Of a stretch of 64,000 nucleotides of DNA, positions 15,914 through 24,650 are shown in pieces. Every line of letters begins with the position of its first letter. Position 1 is the stretch's first letter. Under the pieces are notes generated by a model. It had not been told where the DNA came from, made no database searches, and saw nothing but the letters and a program-made list of their open reading frames with translations. The translations under genes and the position numbers were made by a program. Source of the stretch: Clostridium sp. 'White wine YQ'. GTDB taxonomy: Bacteria > Bacillota > Clostridia > Clostridiales > Clostridiaceae. Location of the stretch: contig NZ_JAQYUU010000001.1 in assembly GCF_028728205.1 (NCBI RefSeq), forward strand, positions 795,318 through 859,317, read 5' to 3'.

Positions 15914-16852
15914 GTGGAGAAAAAAATAAAAGTTGGAATACCAAGAGCATTTTTATATTTTAAATATAAGAATTTGTGGGAGACATTTTTCAAAGAATTA
16001 AATTGTGATATTTTAGTAAGCCCAGAAACAAATAAACAAATTTTAAAAGACGGAATTAATAATTCTATAGATGAAAGTTGTTTATCTTCAAAAATTTATA
16101 TGGGGCATGTTTATTATCTAATTAACAAGGTTGATTATATATTGGTACCTAGAATAGTTAGTTTTGGACAAAAAGAGGTTGTATGTACAAAGTTTAATGC
16201 TATGTATGATATTGTAAACAATACCTTTAAAAATATAAAATTATTGGAATATAACATTGATGTAAAAGAAAATCAAGGAGAATTAAAAGCATTCTTGAAG
16301 ATGGGAAGAATAATTGGGCAAAGCTCAATATCAGTGTTAAAAGCTTACTTAAAAGCTAAAAAAGCACAGGAATATTTTGAACATAAAGAAGCAATAAAGC
16401 AGGAACAATTACTCCTTGATACCAATAAACTTAAAATGCTTATAGTCTCACATCCATATAATATCTATGACAAATTAATAGGATACCCAATTATTAAATA
16501 TCTTGAAGGATTTGATGTTGTTCCTATTTATGCAGATATTGCTAACAAGGAAGAGACTACTAAAAAATCAAAGGAAATTTCTAATACATTATATTGGACA
16601 TATAATAAGGAACTAATAGGTGCAATTGAATATTATAAAGATAAAATTGATGGAATTATTTTTATTTCAACATTCCCCTGCGGACCAGATTCACTTGTAA
16701 ATGAGTTGTGTATAAGAAAGATTAAAGGCATACCGATGACTAATATAATATTGGATGAATTAGAGGGGGAAGCTGGAATGCATACTAGAATAGAAAGTTT
16801 CATTGATATTATAAGAGAAAAAAGAAATAGGAGGGAAATTACCAATGAATAA
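15914..16852 (+). CDS. DUF2229-type acyl-CoA dehydratase activase-related protein (candidate double-cubane half A)
   Basis: 312 residues starting KVGIPRAFLYFKYKNLWETFF, the DUF2229 signature. Conserved cysteines sit at DESCLSSK (C56), EVVCTKF (C91) and TFPCGPDSL (C256). The spacing mirrors the three cysteines of the next protein, as expected for two homologous halves that could jointly hold an Fe-S cluster. In many clostridia these modules are parts of one long protein; here they are separate. GTG 15914 fits the AAGG site better than ATG 15905. It overlaps the next gene by 8 bases. Confidence 0.8.
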   Translation: MEKKIKVGIPRAFLYFKYKNLWETFFKELNCDILVSPETNKQILKDGINNSIDESCLSSKIYMGHVYYLINKVDYILVPRIVSFGQKEVVCTKFNAMYDIVNNTFKNIKLLEYNIDVKENQGELKAFLKMGRIIGQSSISVLKAYLKAKKAQEYFEHKEAIKQEQLLLDTNKLKMLIVSHPYNIYDKLIGYPIIKYLEGFDVVPIYADIANKEETTKKSKEISNTLYWTYNKELIGAIEYYKDKIDGIIFISTFPCGPDSLVNELCIRKIKGIPMTNIILDELEGEAGMHTRIESFIDIIREKRNRREITNE

Positions 16853-17936
16853 TAGTGAAAGAATTATTAGTTTTCCTCATATCGGAAATTATTATGTTGC
16901 TATAGAATTTCTAATAAAAAATACATTGAACATGAAATCATTAACGCCGCCTCCAATAACTAAAAAAACCTTAGAATTAGGCTCAAAATATTCTCCAGAT
17001 TTTGTTTGTGTTCCATTCAAATATAATTTAGGTAATTATATTGAAGCCTTAGAAAAGGGAGCAAATTTTTTAGTTCAAGCAGGAGGAGGATGTAGGTTTG
17101 GTTATTATGGAGAAATACAAGAACAGATTTTAAGAGATTTAGGATATAAATTTGATTTCATAAGTATTTTAAATACAGATGACCTAAATCCCCTATCTGT
17201 ATATGGTGTATTTAAAAGTGTAAATCCAAGTATTAATTTTAGAAAATTTGTATATTACTTCGAACTTACCTTAAAAATGGTTGAAGTTATTGATGGAATA
17301 GAAAAATATATTAGAGAAAATATAGGTTTTGAAGTTAATGAGGGAAGCTTTGAAAAGCTGCAAAAAGAATTCTTAAAGGATTTAAAGAAAATTAAAGGAT
17401 TTAGAGAGCTAAGTGCTGTTTATAAAAAGTACAAGATATTATTTAGTGAGATTAAGACTAACAAACCTGAAAATCCAATTAGAGTTGGTATTGTTGGTGA
17501 ATTATATACTATCATGGAGCCATTTAGCAATTACTTTATTGAAAAAGAATTAGCAAAAAAAGGAATGGAAGTAACTAGATTTATTACAGTTACTTATCTT
17601 TTTAGAAGTCATCCAAAAACTAAAGATTTAATAAAGATGGCTGGAAAGTATTTAAAGTATGCAATTGGAGCTGATGGTACAGATAGCGTAGCGAGAACAA
17701 AAGAACTTGCAGAAGCCGGATATGATGGAATTATTCATGTAAAACCATTTGGATGTACTCCTGAGGTTAATGCAATGCCAATGCTACAAAATATAAGCAA
17801 TGATTATAAAATACCAGTATTATACTTTAGTTTTGATTCACAAACATCAGAAACAGGAATAAAGACTAGACTTGAAGCCTTTAACGATATGATTTTAATG
17901 AAGAGGGAGAAAGAGAAATGCAAAAAGGTTATTTAG
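16845..17936 (+). CDS. 2-hydroxyacyl-CoA dehydratase (HgdB-like) subunit homologue, candidate double-cubane half B
   Basis: 363 residues of the HgdB/DUF2229-partner family. Cysteines occur at DFVCVPFKYN (C55), AGGGCRFGYYGE (C83) and KPFGCTPEVNAMP (C304). Dehydratase subunits receive an electron from the activase. The same fold forms the double-cubane-cluster protein, which reduces small molecules at low potential. No CoA-transferase, acyl-CoA dehydrogenase or second dehydratase subunit lies nearby, which argues against an amino acid fermentation operon. AGGAGGG precedes the ATG. It overlaps the activase gene by 19 bases. Confidence 0.8.
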   Translation: MNNSERIISFPHIGNYYVAIEFLIKNTLNMKSLTPPPITKKTLELGSKYSPDFVCVPFKYNLGNYIEALEKGANFLVQAGGGCRFGYYGEIQEQILRDLGYKFDFISILNTDDLNPLSVYGVFKSVNPSINFRKFVYYFELTLKMVEVIDGIEKYIRENIGFEVNEGSFEKLQKEFLKDLKKIKGFRELSAVYKKYKILFSEIKTNKPENPIRVGIVGELYTIMEPFSNYFIEKELAKKGMEVTRFITVTYLFRSHPKTKDLIKMAGKYLKYAIGADGTDSVARTKELAEAGYDGIIHVKPFGCTPEVNAMPMLQNISNDYKIPVLYFSFDSQTSETGIKTRLEAFNDMILMKREKEKCKKVI

Positions 17937-18865
17937 GAGTTGACATTGGGTCAATATCAACCAAAGGAGTAATAATTGATGAAAATAACAAAATAATTGC
18001 AGAAAAGTATCTTTGGACTGAAGGAGATCCTATAAATGCAGTTAAGAATGTTGTTAATTCGTTAAAAGAACAAGTTAAAGATAAGAATATTAAAGTTAGG
18101 GCAGTTGGGACAACTGGCTCTGCAAGAAAACTAATTGGGACTATTTTAAATGCTCAAGTTGTTAAGAATGAAATTACAGCACATGCAATAGGAACCCTTT
18201 CAATTTATCCAGATGTAAGAACAATTTTTGAAATTGGTGGGCAAGATTCAAAAATAATATTAATTGAAGATGGGATAGTAGTAGATTATGCAATGAATAC
18301 ACTATGTGCTGCTGGAACTGGATCATTTTTATCATCACAAGCAAAAAGACTTGGATTACAGGTAGAACAATTTGGAGAGTTTGCTTTACAATCAAAAAAT
18401 CCAACAAAAATAGCAGCAAGATGTACTGTATTTGCAGAGTCAGATTTAGTTCATAAAGCACAAATAGGTCATAAGAAAGAAGATATTATAGCAGGGTTAT
18501 GTAAAGCTGTTGTTACCAATTACCTTAATAATGTTGGTAAAGGTAAGAAAATAAAAGCACCTATAGTATTCCAAGGTGGAGTTAGTAAAAATATTGGGGT
18601 TATAAAAGCATTTGAGGATGAGACTGGAGAAAAGATTTATGTTGATAAATACGCGCATTTAATGGGGGCATTAGGAGTAGCAATGCTAGCTAAAAATTCC
18701 GGGAAAGAACAAAATTTTGATTTTGATATAGCAGAAATGCATTTTGAAACAAGAGGTGTAGAGTGCGCAAAGTGTGCAAATAATTGTGAAATTATATGTA
18801 TATATAAAAATGATCATCTGGTAGATGCGTGGGGAAATAAATGCGATAATGGAGCAGTTGTTTAA
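17918..18865 (+). CDS. ATP-dependent activase (HgdC/BadF family)
   Basis: 315 residues of the ASKHA ATPase fold: YLGVDIGSISTKGVII (phosphate 1), EIGGQDSKIILI (phosphate 2) and VFQGGVSKN (adenosine). Two cysteines, C130 in MNTLCAAGTGSFL and C169 in AARCTVFAESDLVHKAQIG, are positioned as in HgdC, where a homodimer holds one bridging [4Fe-4S] cluster. An extra C-terminal tail CAKCANNCEIICIY carries four cysteines. The role is ATP-driven electron transfer to the partner proteins just upstream. ATG 17918 lies within the preceding gene, and GAGAAAGAG serves as ribosome site. Confidence 0.88.
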   Translation: MQKGYLGVDIGSISTKGVIIDENNKIIAEKYLWTEGDPINAVKNVVNSLKEQVKDKNIKVRAVGTTGSARKLIGTILNAQVVKNEITAHAIGTLSIYPDVRTIFEIGGQDSKIILIEDGIVVDYAMNTLCAAGTGSFLSSQAKRLGLQVEQFGEFALQSKNPTKIAARCTVFAESDLVHKAQIGHKKEDIIAGLCKAVVTNYLNNVGKGKKIKAPIVFQGGVSKNIGVIKAFEDETGEKIYVDKYAHLMGALGVAMLAKNSGKEQNFDFDIAEMHFETRGVECAKCANNCEIICIYKNDHLVDAWGNKCDNGAVV

Positions 18866-18887
18866 AAAACATATTTAACACATTAAT

Positions 18888-18924
18888 AAAGAGTAGAAAC
18901 GAGAAGTTTCTACTCTTTATATTT
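18888..18924 (+). terminator. Terminator of the activase operon
   Basis: AAAGAGTAGAAAC pairs exactly with GTTTCTACTCTTT around GAGAA. The T tail is short (TATATTT). Confidence 0.75.
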
Positions 18925-19024
18925 AAACATTGGAATAAATAATAGGAATCTGAAATATATTTTAATGTTCTTCTTAGGGAAAAGCATAGAAGATTATATT
19001 ATATAGAGAATCGGAGGAATCATC

Positions 19025-19315
19025 ATGATAAAATTTCCTTTATTTATTCCTGTTAAGATAGCTGAATTAGGTAAGGGCAACGTAATGTGGGTTGAAAATC
19101 AATATAATAAAAGTAAATATTTTCTCGCATTAGCAGTAAAACCAACTCAAAAAACATTAGAGTCAATAGGGTTTGATAATTTTAAGCAGATTGATACTCA
19201 AGAAGATCTTTTAAATCTTTATAAAAATATTATAGCTAGCAACATAAGTGACATAGAAGGAGTTGCGATTTACAGCAATGAATATCAACAATTTATAAGC
19301 TTAAAAGCTAATTGA
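19025..19315 (+). CDS. Hypothetical protein, 96 residues
   Basis: Not recognised. ATG 19025 is preceded by CGGAGG, a good ribosome site. The protein is soluble, beginning IKFPLFIPVKIAELGKG, with no cysteines. Its last 15 bases overlap the end of the convergent isochorismatase-fold gene. Codon use is native. Confidence 0.65.
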   Translation: MIKFPLFIPVKIAELGKGNVMWVENQYNKSKYFLALAVKPTQKTLESIGFDNFKQIDTQEDLLNLYKNIIASNISDIEGVAIYSNEYQQFISLKAN

Positions 19316-19963
19316 ACGAGACCTTGTTAATGTAACATGACCTTTAGTCCCAGGACTATAAAGCATATGCCATAATGTATACTGTTCCGCATAAGGATCT
19401 TGAGCGGAAATGCAATCTACAGGGAGTATGACAGAATAACAACGAAAAGCTGCTCCAGTAGCTGTATGAAGAACAGCACCATTTGCGGCGTAACCAGTAA
19501 TTATAACTGTTTTAATTCCTTTGGCATTTAATAACGCTTCCAAATCAGTTCTATAAAATTTATCAACATAGGACTTTACTATAGGATCTTTTTTTGTTGG
19601 AGTAAGAGAATTAAATATATCGCTTGTAGTGCCTACATTTGTAAGACTATATATAATTAACATATTATTTTTACGAGCAGTAGTTAGTAAGTTATTAATA
19701 TTAGGGATTGTTTCGATACATCTAGGACTTTTACAAATGGAATTTTGCATATCTAGTATAAGTAAGGCAGTTGTTTTAGGATTAACAGTAACTGATTGGA
19801 GTTTTGGAACTAATGGGGTCGGAATGTTATTCCATATATCAAGTATTGTTTCTCCTGCAGATATTTGACGAAAATCTGATTCTGGTAAATAATTTCGATA
19901 TTTTAGATTTTCGTCATCTTTATATCCAAACCACTCACTAGGATTACAACAAAAATATATCAC
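19301..19963 (-). CDS. Isochorismatase-fold (cysteine hydrolase) protein with alanine at the usual cysteine
   Basis: 220 residues of the isochorismatase-like hydrolase fold. ALLILDMQNSI carries the catalytic aspartate and SYVDKFYRT the lysine. In the nucleophile motif, normally T-x-x-C-V-x-x-TA, the sequence is GYAANGAVLHTATGAA, with Ala at the cysteine position. A subgroup with this change exists, so it need not be dead, but cysteine-based amide hydrolysis is not expected. The start is GTG 19963 with AAGGAG upstream. About 55 extra N-terminal residues precede the core. Confidence 0.8.
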   Translation of the reverse strand: MIYFCCNPSEWFGYKDDENLKYRNYLPESDFRQISAGETILDIWNNIPTPLVPKLQSVTVNPKTTALLILDMQNSICKSPRCIETIPNINNLLTTARKNNMLIIYSLTNVGTTSDIFNSLTPTKKDPIVKSYVDKFYRTDLEALLNAKGIKTVIITGYAANGAVLHTATGAAFRCYSVILPVDCISAQDPYAEQYTLWHMLYSPGTKGHVTLTRSRSISF

Positions 19964-20141
19964 AGTTAAGGCTCCTTAATCGGGTTATATATTTTATATT
20001 ATTTTTTATATTGAAGAAAGGTTACTGAAACTTATAGATTACAGTTGGGAATTAACTTCACTTTAATTCCAATAATTATTATAATATTACTAAATTACCT
20101 TTTATTACATTAAAAGTTTTAAAAAGAAGGGTGTTGAGAAA

Positions 20142-21140
20142 TTGAAAAAGAAAATAATAATTCTTATAGCACTTAGTACAATGATGTTATTAACTGGTTG
20201 TCATAAGAAGGCAGCTGATACAAGTAGAAGTGCTTCCTCGGATAAAACGGTAAGTAAATACTATGCTCCTTATACCGGAGAAGAAGTTACTAAAGAAATA
20301 GCTGAAAATCCAGCTTATATGGTGTCCATAGAAAATGCTGCACCAGCTAGGCCACAAGCAGGTTTTACTTCTGCAGATATAGTATATGAGTTAATGGCAG
20401 AAGGAGGCATTACGAGGTGTCTAGCATTATATCAAAAAGATGAGGCAGCAAAGATTGGTTCAATTAGAAGTATGAGGACATATTTTATTGACTTAGCTTA
20501 TGAGTATAATGTTCCCTTTGCACATTGTGGGGGAAGTCATGATGCGCTAGATAGAATAAAAAAAGAAAACTCTATGACATTAGATGAAATGGCAAATGGC
20601 TCCTATTACTACAGAGATAAAACTATTAAAGTTCAAGAACATAGCCTTTTTTCAAGTTCAGAAAATTTGCTTAAACTTCTAAAGGAAAAGAATTATATAA
20701 AACCATCAAATGTAAAACTTAAATTTGATAAAACTTTCTGGGATAATAGTGCTTTAAATAAAGCAAATGCAGTATCTATAAAATTCAATCCATCCTATAC
20801 AACGAGTTATCAGTTTAAAGATGGTTTATATTATAAATCAATGAATAATGAACCAACACTTAATCGTGATGATAATGTTCCAGTAGCAGTGAAAAATATA
20901 GTTATACAGAATGTTAAGTATAGAACAAGAGTAGGGGAGCCTTATTTAGATGCAGATTTAGTTGGTAATGGAGATGGAGTTATCCTAAGTAATGGAAAAC
21001 AAATAAAGGTTACTTGGTCTAAAGCAGATCTTAATTCTCAAACAATATTTAAGGATGAAAAAGGCAATATAGTACCACTAAATGTAGGTAAGACCTGGTG
21101 GCATATATTAGATCAAAACGCTCAATTAACAATTAATTAA
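20142..21140 (+). CDS. DUF3048 (YerB-like) lipoprotein
   Basis: A lipoprotein signal with lipobox LLTGC (C20) is followed by a Ser/Thr-rich linker. The DUF3048 domain has NPAYMVSIENAAPARPQAGF and GGITRCLALYQK, with a C-terminal half ending TWWHILDQNAQLTIN. 332 residues, normal for the family. The protein would be anchored outside the cell membrane; its role is unknown. The start is TTG 20142, with AAGAAGGG upstream. It is preceded by a hairpin-prone stretch near 20047-20075. Confidence 0.85.
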   Translation: MKKKIIILIALSTMMLLTGCHKKAADTSRSASSDKTVSKYYAPYTGEEVTKEIAENPAYMVSIENAAPARPQAGFTSADIVYELMAEGGITRCLALYQKDEAAKIGSIRSMRTYFIDLAYEYNVPFAHCGGSHDALDRIKKENSMTLDEMANGSYYYRDKTIKVQEHSLFSSSENLLKLLKEKNYIKPSNVKLKFDKTFWDNSALNKANAVSIKFNPSYTTSYQFKDGLYYKSMNNEPTLNRDDNVPVAVKNIVIQNVKYRTRVGEPYLDADLVGNGDGVILSNGKQIKVTWSKADLNSQTIFKDEKGNIVPLNVGKTWWHILDQNAQLTIN

Positions 21141-21172
21141 ATAAGAAGTTAACATAATGTTAGTATAAAATT

Positions 21173-21213
21173 AAAGGTGTATAAAAGAAGATCTTCTTTT
21201 ATACACCTTTTGA
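21173..21213. terminator. Bidirectional terminator
   Basis: AAAGGTGTATAAAAGAAG pairs with CTTCTTTTATACACCTTT almost without a loop. It lies between convergent genes. Confidence 0.85.
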
Positions 21214-21225
21214 TTTAAAAAATAT

Positions 21226-21921
21226 TTAGTTCATCATATCTAGTGATAACATACTAGAGTCGTCAAGTTGCAAATTCTTTGGAATTTGTATATACATAAT
21301 TTTCATAACAAAAAATGGTGAAAGATAATCACTATTTTTAGAATTAGATTTTAAGAATTGAGTTGTTGTTATATCGTTGTCAAATTTCCTAAATTTAATG
21401 TCAAAGCTTGAATCATCATAGATTGATAATTTGTTATTTTTCAATGTAATTTTAGATGGAATAATTTTATCTGCGATATTAACACCATTAAAAGAACAGT
21501 TAGTTACATAATTTTGAATATCAATTTTTCCATCATCTACATCTTTAATTTTGCATATTATAGTTATATTGTTAGAGTCGTTTGTTATCTTAAGCTTTTT
21601 ATCAGTATAATCTAAACTTATATTTTGATTTTGAGTATAGGCATCTGTTGTATTTAAAAGCCCTTTGCTTGCAAGATTCTTGAAGTAATCTGTACTTGGA
21701 ATTTGCTCAATTTGACCATTTGTTTCATTAATACTTACAAAGTTTTTCGTAGGAATAAAATTTAATAGTATAGTTCCAATAATAAGGATAGCGCAATAAA
21801 TAGCAATAATGTACTTTTTAATTTTATTTGGCATTGAAAATCGAACTACATTCTTTTTTACTACAAAAATAACTAAAAGTAGAATCAACAGCATATTTAA
21901 AATTATAAAAAGAATACTCAT
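21226..21921 (-). CDS. Membrane-anchored protein of the GntR-ABC cassette
   Basis: 231 residues. Two hydrophobic segments (about 2-21 and 37-54) are followed by an extracellular, Asn/Asp-rich domain of about 170 residues with no recognised family. It overlaps the permease gene by 4 bases, so it is translated with it. It may be a sensor or accessory subunit of the exporter; this is inference from position. Last gene of the four-gene unit. Confidence 0.75.
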   Translation of the reverse strand: MSILFIILNMLLILLLVIFVVKKNVVRFSMPNKIKKYIIAIYCAILIIGTILLNFIPTKNFVSINETNGQIEQIPSTDYFKNLASKGLLNTTDAYTQNQNISLDYTDKKLKITNDSNNITIICKIKDVDDGKIDIQNYVTNCSFNGVNIADKIIPSKITLKNNKLSIYDDSSFDIKFRKFDNDITTTQFLKSNSKNSDYLSPFFVMKIMYIQIPKNLQLDDSSMLSLDMMN

Positions 21922-22694
21922 GATTTTTTGACCTCCAATCTATTAGTTATAAAAATAGAACAGGCAAATAATATAATAGAGGTAATCAAAGTTTTAAGTA
22001 CAAATAGTAAAAGTGAATTTTCGTAAAAGTAAAAGTGTACTATTTTAGTGATTAAAGTGTATAATGATGAATTACTTAAACTACCAAGTAGCTGAAGTAA
22101 TAAAAATAAACCTAATATAGATATTGTTGAGAAAATTATTGTGAATACTTGATTGATACTACTAACTGAGCCTATAAGGTATCCAATACTAGCTATAAAT
22201 ATAAAATAAAACGAAATGCTAATTATATTTAAAAGCATAGAATGAGGCTCTATTATAAAACCTTCTCGTATAATATTTTCATTTTTATTAGTAAAATAAA
22301 ATATTGCCCTAATGAGATTGCTAGAAAAAGTAGATGTTATACTAGCATAGATTGCAAGGGTCATTAAAAACACGATATTTGAAATATTACTTGAGAGTCT
22401 GTTAGATATAAAGGAAAAATCCATATTTTTATTTTTACGGTTTGATATTGTTATTGAAACAACGAATGACCATATTAGTGTAAAAATAATTATTGCATTT
22501 CCTGAATAATAAAAGATACTAACTGATACACCGGAACCACTTGTTGAAGATGATCTAAGTGCATTCATAGTCAATAAAGTTGCAAAAAAATGGACTACTA
22601 TTAAGCTGAAAAACAAACCAATATTAGTTTTAAGTTTAAGAAAGTATTGCTTCTTAGCAACATTAAATAAGCTATTTTCTGGTAAATACATCAT
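21918..22694 (-). CDS. ABC transporter permease, six membrane segments
   Basis: 258 residues with about six hydrophobic helices of the ABC-2 type (for example IGLFFSLIVVHFFATLLT; YFIFIASIGYLIGSVSSI; LFVLKTLITSIILFACSIF). It pairs with the ATPase gene, which it overlaps by 23 bases. AGGAGG precedes ATG 22694. The substrate is unknown; YtrA-type cassettes of this layout often respond to cell-wall antibiotics. Confidence 0.8.
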   Translation of the reverse strand: MMYLPENSLFNVAKKQYFLKLKTNIGLFFSLIVVHFFATLLTMNALRSSSTSGSGVSVSIFYYSGNAIIIFTLIWSFVVSITISNRKNKNMDFSFISNRLSSNISNIVFLMTLAIYASITSTFSSNLIRAIFYFTNKNENIIREGFIIEPHSMLLNIISISFYFIFIASIGYLIGSVSSINQVFTIIFSTISILGLFLLLQLLGSLSNSSLYTLITKIVHFYFYENSLLLFVLKTLITSIILFACSIFITNRLEVKKS

Positions 22695-23574
22695 CAATTC
22701 CTCCTTGAGAACTATTTGTCAGGTATACACATAAATCATCTGCAGAAACAGTAAATATATCAATTCCTTTTAATTTAGCTTGTTGTAGATCCGTTTCAGT
22801 AAATTCATTTTTTACTACCACAGAAGTTAGATTTCCACTTGACTTTTCAGTGTAAATAACCTCTTTATTTCTACATAACTCATGTATATAATCAGTGTCA
22901 CCTCTAAGGCGAATTGCCATTTCTTTTATTTCTTCAACAGAAGAATATAGTATCTTTGTTCCATTCTTTATAAGAAGTATATTTTCTAATATATCTTCAA
23001 TTTCTGAAAGTAGATGACTAGAAATTATAATAGTACGAGGATAACTAATGTAATCTTTAAGTAGAGCTCTATAAAAATCTTTTCTAACGGAAGCATCCAT
23101 TCCTGTTGTAGGCTCATCAAATATTGTTATTGGGGAGTGAGTAGATAGTGCAACTATTACATTAAAAGTACTTCTTTGACCTTTTGAAAGCTTAGAGTGA
23201 TATTGCTTTGGATTTAATCTAAAATATTCAAAAAGGCCTTCTGCAAGAGACATGTCCCAGTTAGAATAAAATTTGCTTATCTCAACTAATAGTTCTGATA
23301 GATTTAATGAAGCAGGATATTCAATGTTATCATCTGCAAAAAATAAATTAGTAGAAACATTTAAAGAATTAAATGGATTGCTGCCTAAAACAGAAATTTC
23401 ACCAGAGGTGTTTTTCATAAATCCTGCTATTATTTTTAAGAGAGTAGTTTTTCCAGCCCCATTTCTTCCAATAAGGCCAGTTATAGTATTTTCTTCAATA
23501 GTAAATGAAATATTATCAAGCGCTTTAGTATTTCTGTAATCTTTAGTAAGATTTGTACATTCAATTATAGCCAT
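22672..23574 (-). CDS. ABC transporter ATP-binding protein (YtrB/BcrA-like)
   Basis: 300 residues. Walker A GRNGAGKTT (about 36-44), signature LSKGQRSTF, Walker B ITIFDEPTTGMD, and an H-loop in IIISSHLLSEIEDIL. A C-terminal extension of about 90 residues is typical of BcrA-like ATPases. GGAGG precedes ATG 23574. It is two bases downstream of the GntR gene, so co-transcribed with it. Confidence 0.9.
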   Translation of the reverse strand: MAIIECTNLTKDYRNTKALDNISFTIEENTITGLIGRNGAGKTTLLKIIAGFMKNTSGEISVLGSNPFNSLNVSTNLFFADDNIEYPASLNLSELLVEISKFYSNWDMSLAEGLFEYFRLNPKQYHSKLSKGQRSTFNVIVALSTHSPITIFDEPTTGMDASVRKDFYRALLKDYISYPRTIIISSHLLSEIEDILENILLIKNGTKILYSSVEEIKEMAIRLRGDTDYIHELCRNKEVIYTEKSSGNLTSVVVKNEFTETDLQQAKLKGIDIFTVSADDLCVYLTNSSQGGIDDVFTRK

Positions 23575-23576
23575 AG

Positions 23577-23957
23577 CTAATCCTCCCTACTTTCTTTATT
23601 TAGAGATTTAAGTAATTCAAATAATTCATCTTCACCAACATTAAGACGGTTAGCTTCAGTCAATAGTTCAATTGCTAGGGTTCGTAAGGTTTCATTTTTC
23701 CGTTTCTTAAATATAAGCTCCTTTGCATCCTTTGATACAAACATACCAAGTCCACGTTTTTTATAAAGTATATTTTCGTTTAGTAAAATTGTAATACCTT
23801 TTGCAGCAGTTGCTGGATTAATGTTGTACATTTCAGCTAATTGATATTGTGAGTACATTTTTTCATCAGCAGCGATACTATCGTTAAGTATTTGATTCTC
23901 TAGCCATTCTGATATTTGTATATAAATAGGTTTTATGCTTTCGGTATTAAGTATCAC
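23577..23957 (-). CDS. GntR family (YtrA-type) transcriptional regulator
   Basis: 126 residues: an N-terminal GntR winged helix (IQISEWLENQILNDSIAADEKMYSQYQLAEMYNINPATAAKGI, wing LYKKRGLGMFVSKDA) and only a short C-terminal tail, as in the YtrA subgroup. The start is GTG 23957, with AGGAGG 7 bases upstream. It sits first in a cassette with ABC genes, and a 10-bp perfect inverted repeat overlaps its -10 box, so it most likely represses the cassette. Confidence 0.88.
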   Translation of the reverse strand: MILNTESIKPIYIQISEWLENQILNDSIAADEKMYSQYQLAEMYNINPATAAKGITILLNENILYKKRGLGMFVSKDAKELIFKKRKNETLRTLAIELLTEANRLNVGEDELFELLKSLNKESRED

Positions 23958-23976
23958 TTTAAAACCTCCTAACTAA

Positions 23977-24037
23977 TAATGCACATTAGTACATTACTGA
24001 TATAATGTACTATACCTCATGTGGATATAAATGTCAA
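23977..24037 (-). promoter_or_regulatory. Promoter and GntR operator of the ABC cassette
   Basis: On the minus strand TTGACA (24037-24032), 17 bp, TATAGT (24014-24009). TAGTACATTA (23987-23996) and TAATGTACTA (24003-24012) form a perfect inverted repeat overlapping the -10. A second palindrome TAATGCACATTA (23977-23988) shares its edge. Confidence 0.8.
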
Positions 24038-24215
24038 TACAGTATAAAGTTGTACATGTTAAAGTTTTCAAAAGGAATAGTATAGAGGATTAAGAAAATT
24101 CGTATAGAATATTTATTCTGTAAGAGGTGAATGAACAAGATGTAATCTAAAATTATTTGTAATAAATTTTTTTGTTTTTTAGATAGAGTTTTAAAGATTT
24201 CGGAGTTTGAGATCT

Positions 24216-24527
24216 GGATATCAATATATGCAGTATGTGATAATGGATGATCGTAGTAATGTATATTATGTACCGTCAAGCTTGCTATATATTAAAGAAA
24301 ATAAACTTCCTAATAATTGGATTGCTGAATAGTACGATAATGTAGTGATATTTGAACCTAAGGAATTTAGTTCTAAGTATTACTTCTCAAAAGGTTCATT
24401 TTGGGAGGATTTCCATGATGATCGAGAAGAAGCGTTGATGGTATGAGTTAAGTACTTACAGCAAAATGATATAAAAGTACCTGGAAAATTTAAGATTTAT
24501 GCTTATAAAGCTCTTATAGGGGTATAA
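24216..24527 (+). pseudogene. Decayed gene with two in-frame stop codons
   Basis: One frame codes for a coherent, protein-like sequence running from about GYQYMQYVIMDDRSNVYYV through PSSLLYIKENKLPNNWIAE, then TAG (24330-24332), YDNVVIFEPKEFSSKYYF and SFWEDFHDDREEALMV, then TGA (24444-24446), and VKYLQQNDIKVPGKFKIYAY to TAA 24525. The phase is kept throughout. No convincing start or ribosome site. The family is not recognised. It looks like a recently inactivated gene. Confidence 0.6.
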
Positions 24528-24650
24528 GAAATATGATTTATGGCGAATTAACTTTATTCATGCATTGCAAGATTATAAAAATCAAATATATACTTAACTT
24601 CTACAAACCAGCATAGAAATATTAATAGTATTAAATAAGGGGAGATCTTT

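Noticed and set aside
18174-18461. 95-residue minus-strand frame within the activase gene
   Set aside because: Leucine-rich shadow of a strongly supported coding frame.
24034-24279. 81-residue minus-strand frame between the GntR promoter and the pseudogene
   Set aside because: It overlaps the GntR promoter region, has no ribosome site and is antisense to the decayed gene, whose plus-strand reading is more protein-like.
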